Source: Candidatus Brevefilum sp. (GTDB taxonomy: Bacteria > Chloroflexota > Anaerolineae > Anaerolineales > Anaerolineaceae). Taken from it: a stretch of 6,359 nucleotides of DNA. The translations under genes and the position numbers were made by a program. The notes under the pieces were generated by a model, which saw nothing but the letters and a program-made list of their open reading frames with translations, was not told the DNA's origin and did not search any database. Of this stretch, positions 5,387 through 6,359 are shown piece after piece (the first letter of the stretch is position 1; each line of letters starts with the position of its first letter). The stretch lies in NCBI GenBank assembly GCA_007119455.1, contig SKPR01000128.1:1-6359 (forward strand), written 5' to 3'.

Positions 5387-5734
5387 ATGGAAAAAATGAT
5401 TGCCTATTGCGGCATTTACTGCGGAGCCTGCGAAGCCTATCTCGCTACCCAGGCAGATGACGAAGCAACCAAGCTGACCCTGCTGGAAAAATGGCGGGCT
5501 GAGTATGACTCGCCCAACATGACCCTGGTTGATGTAACCTGCGATGGCTGCACCAGCGATGGCCGTCTGGGCGGCTACTGCCCAGAGTGCCCCATCCATG
5601 CCTGCGGACGTGATAAAGGGGTTGAGAACTGCGCCTACTGCGCCGAATACGAGGGCTGCCAGACGCTGCAGGCCTTCATCGGCGGCATACCCGAGGCGCT
5701 GAACAACCTGGAGGCGATCCGGGCCGGGCTGTAA
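5387..5734 (+). CDS. DUF3795 family Cys-rich small protein
   Basis: A 115-residue protein with the DUF3795 opening IAYCGIYCGACEAY and 11 cysteines: 8, 12, 15, 52, 55, 65, 68, 73, 82, 85 and 91. They are arranged as CX3CX2C, CDGC, CPECX4C and CAYCX5C, which suggests bound zinc or an iron-sulfur cluster. The family's function is not known. The start is uncertain among in-frame ATGs at 5384, 5387 and 5396. GGAGG at 5378-5382 is almost touching the first, 4 nt from the second and 13 nt from the third, so 5387 is preferred. The protein has no signal peptide and is cytoplasmic. It is divergent from the WYL regulator with about 110 bp between starts, so the shared upstream region may control both. 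The gene stands alone, ending at a terminator. Confidence 0.88.
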   Translation: MEKMIAYCGIYCGACEAYLATQADDEATKLTLLEKWRAEYDSPNMTLVDVTCDGCTSDGRLGGYCPECPIHACGRDKGVENCAYCAEYEGCQTLQAFIGGIPEALNNLEAIRAGL

Positions 5735-5773
5735 ACGGGCAATGACGAAAGTGAGGTGGCCCCTGGCCGGGTT

Positions 5774-5797
5774 CCCGCGGCCGGGCGCGGGTTTTTT
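5774..5797 (+). terminator. Intrinsic terminator of the DUF3795 gene
   Basis: A perfect 6-bp GC stem, CCCGCG/CGCGGG, around the loop GCCGGG is followed at once by TTTTTT. It starts 39 nt after the stop codon. It works in the plus direction only; the minus-strand gene converging from the right has no matching T-run here. Confidence 0.88.
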
Positions 5798-5854
5798 AGC
5801 TCAAAACACGAAACCAGGGCAGGACCCTGTTGATTACCTTGCAAACCAAACATA

Positions 5855-6358
5855 TTAGAACTGAATTACATCTTTCTCGACCTCAGGGTAGATAGCGTCG
5901 ATCTCAGCCTGGATTTCGATGGTTTTTTCGAGGGCAGTAACGATGTGGATGTAATGCCGGGGATCGTCCATCTGCCGACCCTTGCGATCCTTGAGGTACT
6001 TGTCCAGTACCTGGTAGCCTCCGATCTGGTATTCCCACACCTCAGGGGCAACATCCTCAAAATAATAATCCTTATTAATGTACACTCGCTTCGCCTCTTC
6101 GTCATACCGGCGTCTGCCGATTATCATGCCCTGACATCGCCCTTGGAATTTCACTGATGGTTGATCGAGTTCTTGACTTTGCAAAGTATGTAAATCAATT
6201 AACCTTTCACCATACCCCACTAACTTCCGAAATAGTTTATGATTTTCCGTAAACGGTATTCTAGGGTAATCATAAGTTAAAAACTCCTCATATATAGTTC
6301 GATAATTGTTGCTATAACCTATGCTATAGACATAAGATAGAATTTCTTCTGGTGATAC
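5855..6358 (-). CDS. Type ISP restriction-modification enzyme, C-terminal specificity end (5' part outside window)
   Basis: The frame is open to the right edge, giving 167 C-terminal residues. Typical motifs of the C-terminal domain of type ISP restriction-methylation proteins are present: YRTIYEEFLTYDYPRIPFT (19-37), LFRKLVGYGERLIDLHTL (42-59), KRVYINKDYYF (about 90-100), then EVWEYQIGGYQVLDKYLKDRKGR (about 106-128) and a final helix ALEKTIEIQAEID. These large single-chain enzymes combine nuclease/translocase, adenine methyltransferase and target recognition; this end belongs to target recognition. An apparent start at 6220 is an internal GTG (Val), not a real start. The last part is about 50% GC while 6181-6359 is about 32%, with many TTA, ATA and AAT codons, unlike the neighbouring genes and typical of transferred defence genes. 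Similar C-termini also occur in related adenine-methylase defence proteins, so the exact type is likely but not certain. Confidence 0.85.
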   Translation of the reverse strand, partial: VSPEEILSYVYSIGYSNNYRTIYEEFLTYDYPRIPFTENHKLFRKLVGYGERLIDLHTLQSQELDQPSVKFQGRCQGMIIGRRRYDEEAKRVYINKDYYFEDVAPEVWEYQIGGYQVLDKYLKDRKGRQMDDPRHYIHIVTALEKTIEIQAEIDAIYPEVEKDVIQF

Positions 6359-6359
6359 C

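Noticed and set aside
5408..5431. CX3CX2C in the DUF3795 protein read as a radical SAM motif
   Set aside because: The protein is only 115 residues, lacks the rest of a radical SAM barrel and fits DUF3795 instead.

Overview
This is a bacterial chromosomal window with no rRNA, tRNA or CRISPR. Strong AGGAGG ribosome binding sites sit a uniform 4 nt from the hydrolase starts, and one probable leaderless promoter is present. Base composition is moderate in most genes (about 57% GC where I counted, in the DUF3795 gene) and about 32% at the right edge. The mix of families (WYL regulator, DUF3795, tandem alpha/beta hydrolases, type ISP restriction-modification) would fit an environmental anaerobe such as a member of Chloroflexota/Anaerolineae. 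That taxonomic guess is weak and rests on family impression only.

Layout: (1) 3-725, plus strand: the C-terminal part of an aldo/keto reductase with an unusual extra tail. (2) 964-3876, minus strand: three tandem paralogous alpha/beta hydrolases, transcribed from 3876 down to 964. They are separated by gaps of about 230 bp that contain paired palindromes and leader hairpins. (3) 3877-4313: a 437-bp gap with an array of four ATGTG-GGT-CACAT-type boxes. (4) 4314-5276, minus strand: a YafY-type HTH/WYL transcriptional regulator, probably leaderless. (5) 5387-5734, plus strand: a small Cys-rich DUF3795 protein ending in a clear intrinsic terminator. (6) 5855 to the right edge, minus strand: the C-terminal specificity end of a type ISP restriction-modification enzyme whose upstream part becomes very AT-rich.

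The most interesting part is the hydrolase block. The three enzymes arose by duplication. The two downstream copies share an alignable 5' leader in which a palindrome centre changed from ATGACGTCAT to ATGGCGCCAT by two symmetric substitutions, so symmetry was kept. The same two leaders can fold so as to cover the ribosome binding site and start codon. The last copy (964-1791) has Thr (ACC) in place of the catalytic Ser in its GxSxG motif and Gln at the usual acid position, so it is either a divergent enzyme or a pseudo-enzyme. The WYL regulator lies upstream on the same strand and is a reasonable candidate controller of the cluster, but nothing here proves that. The substrates of the hydrolases cannot be read from the sequence.
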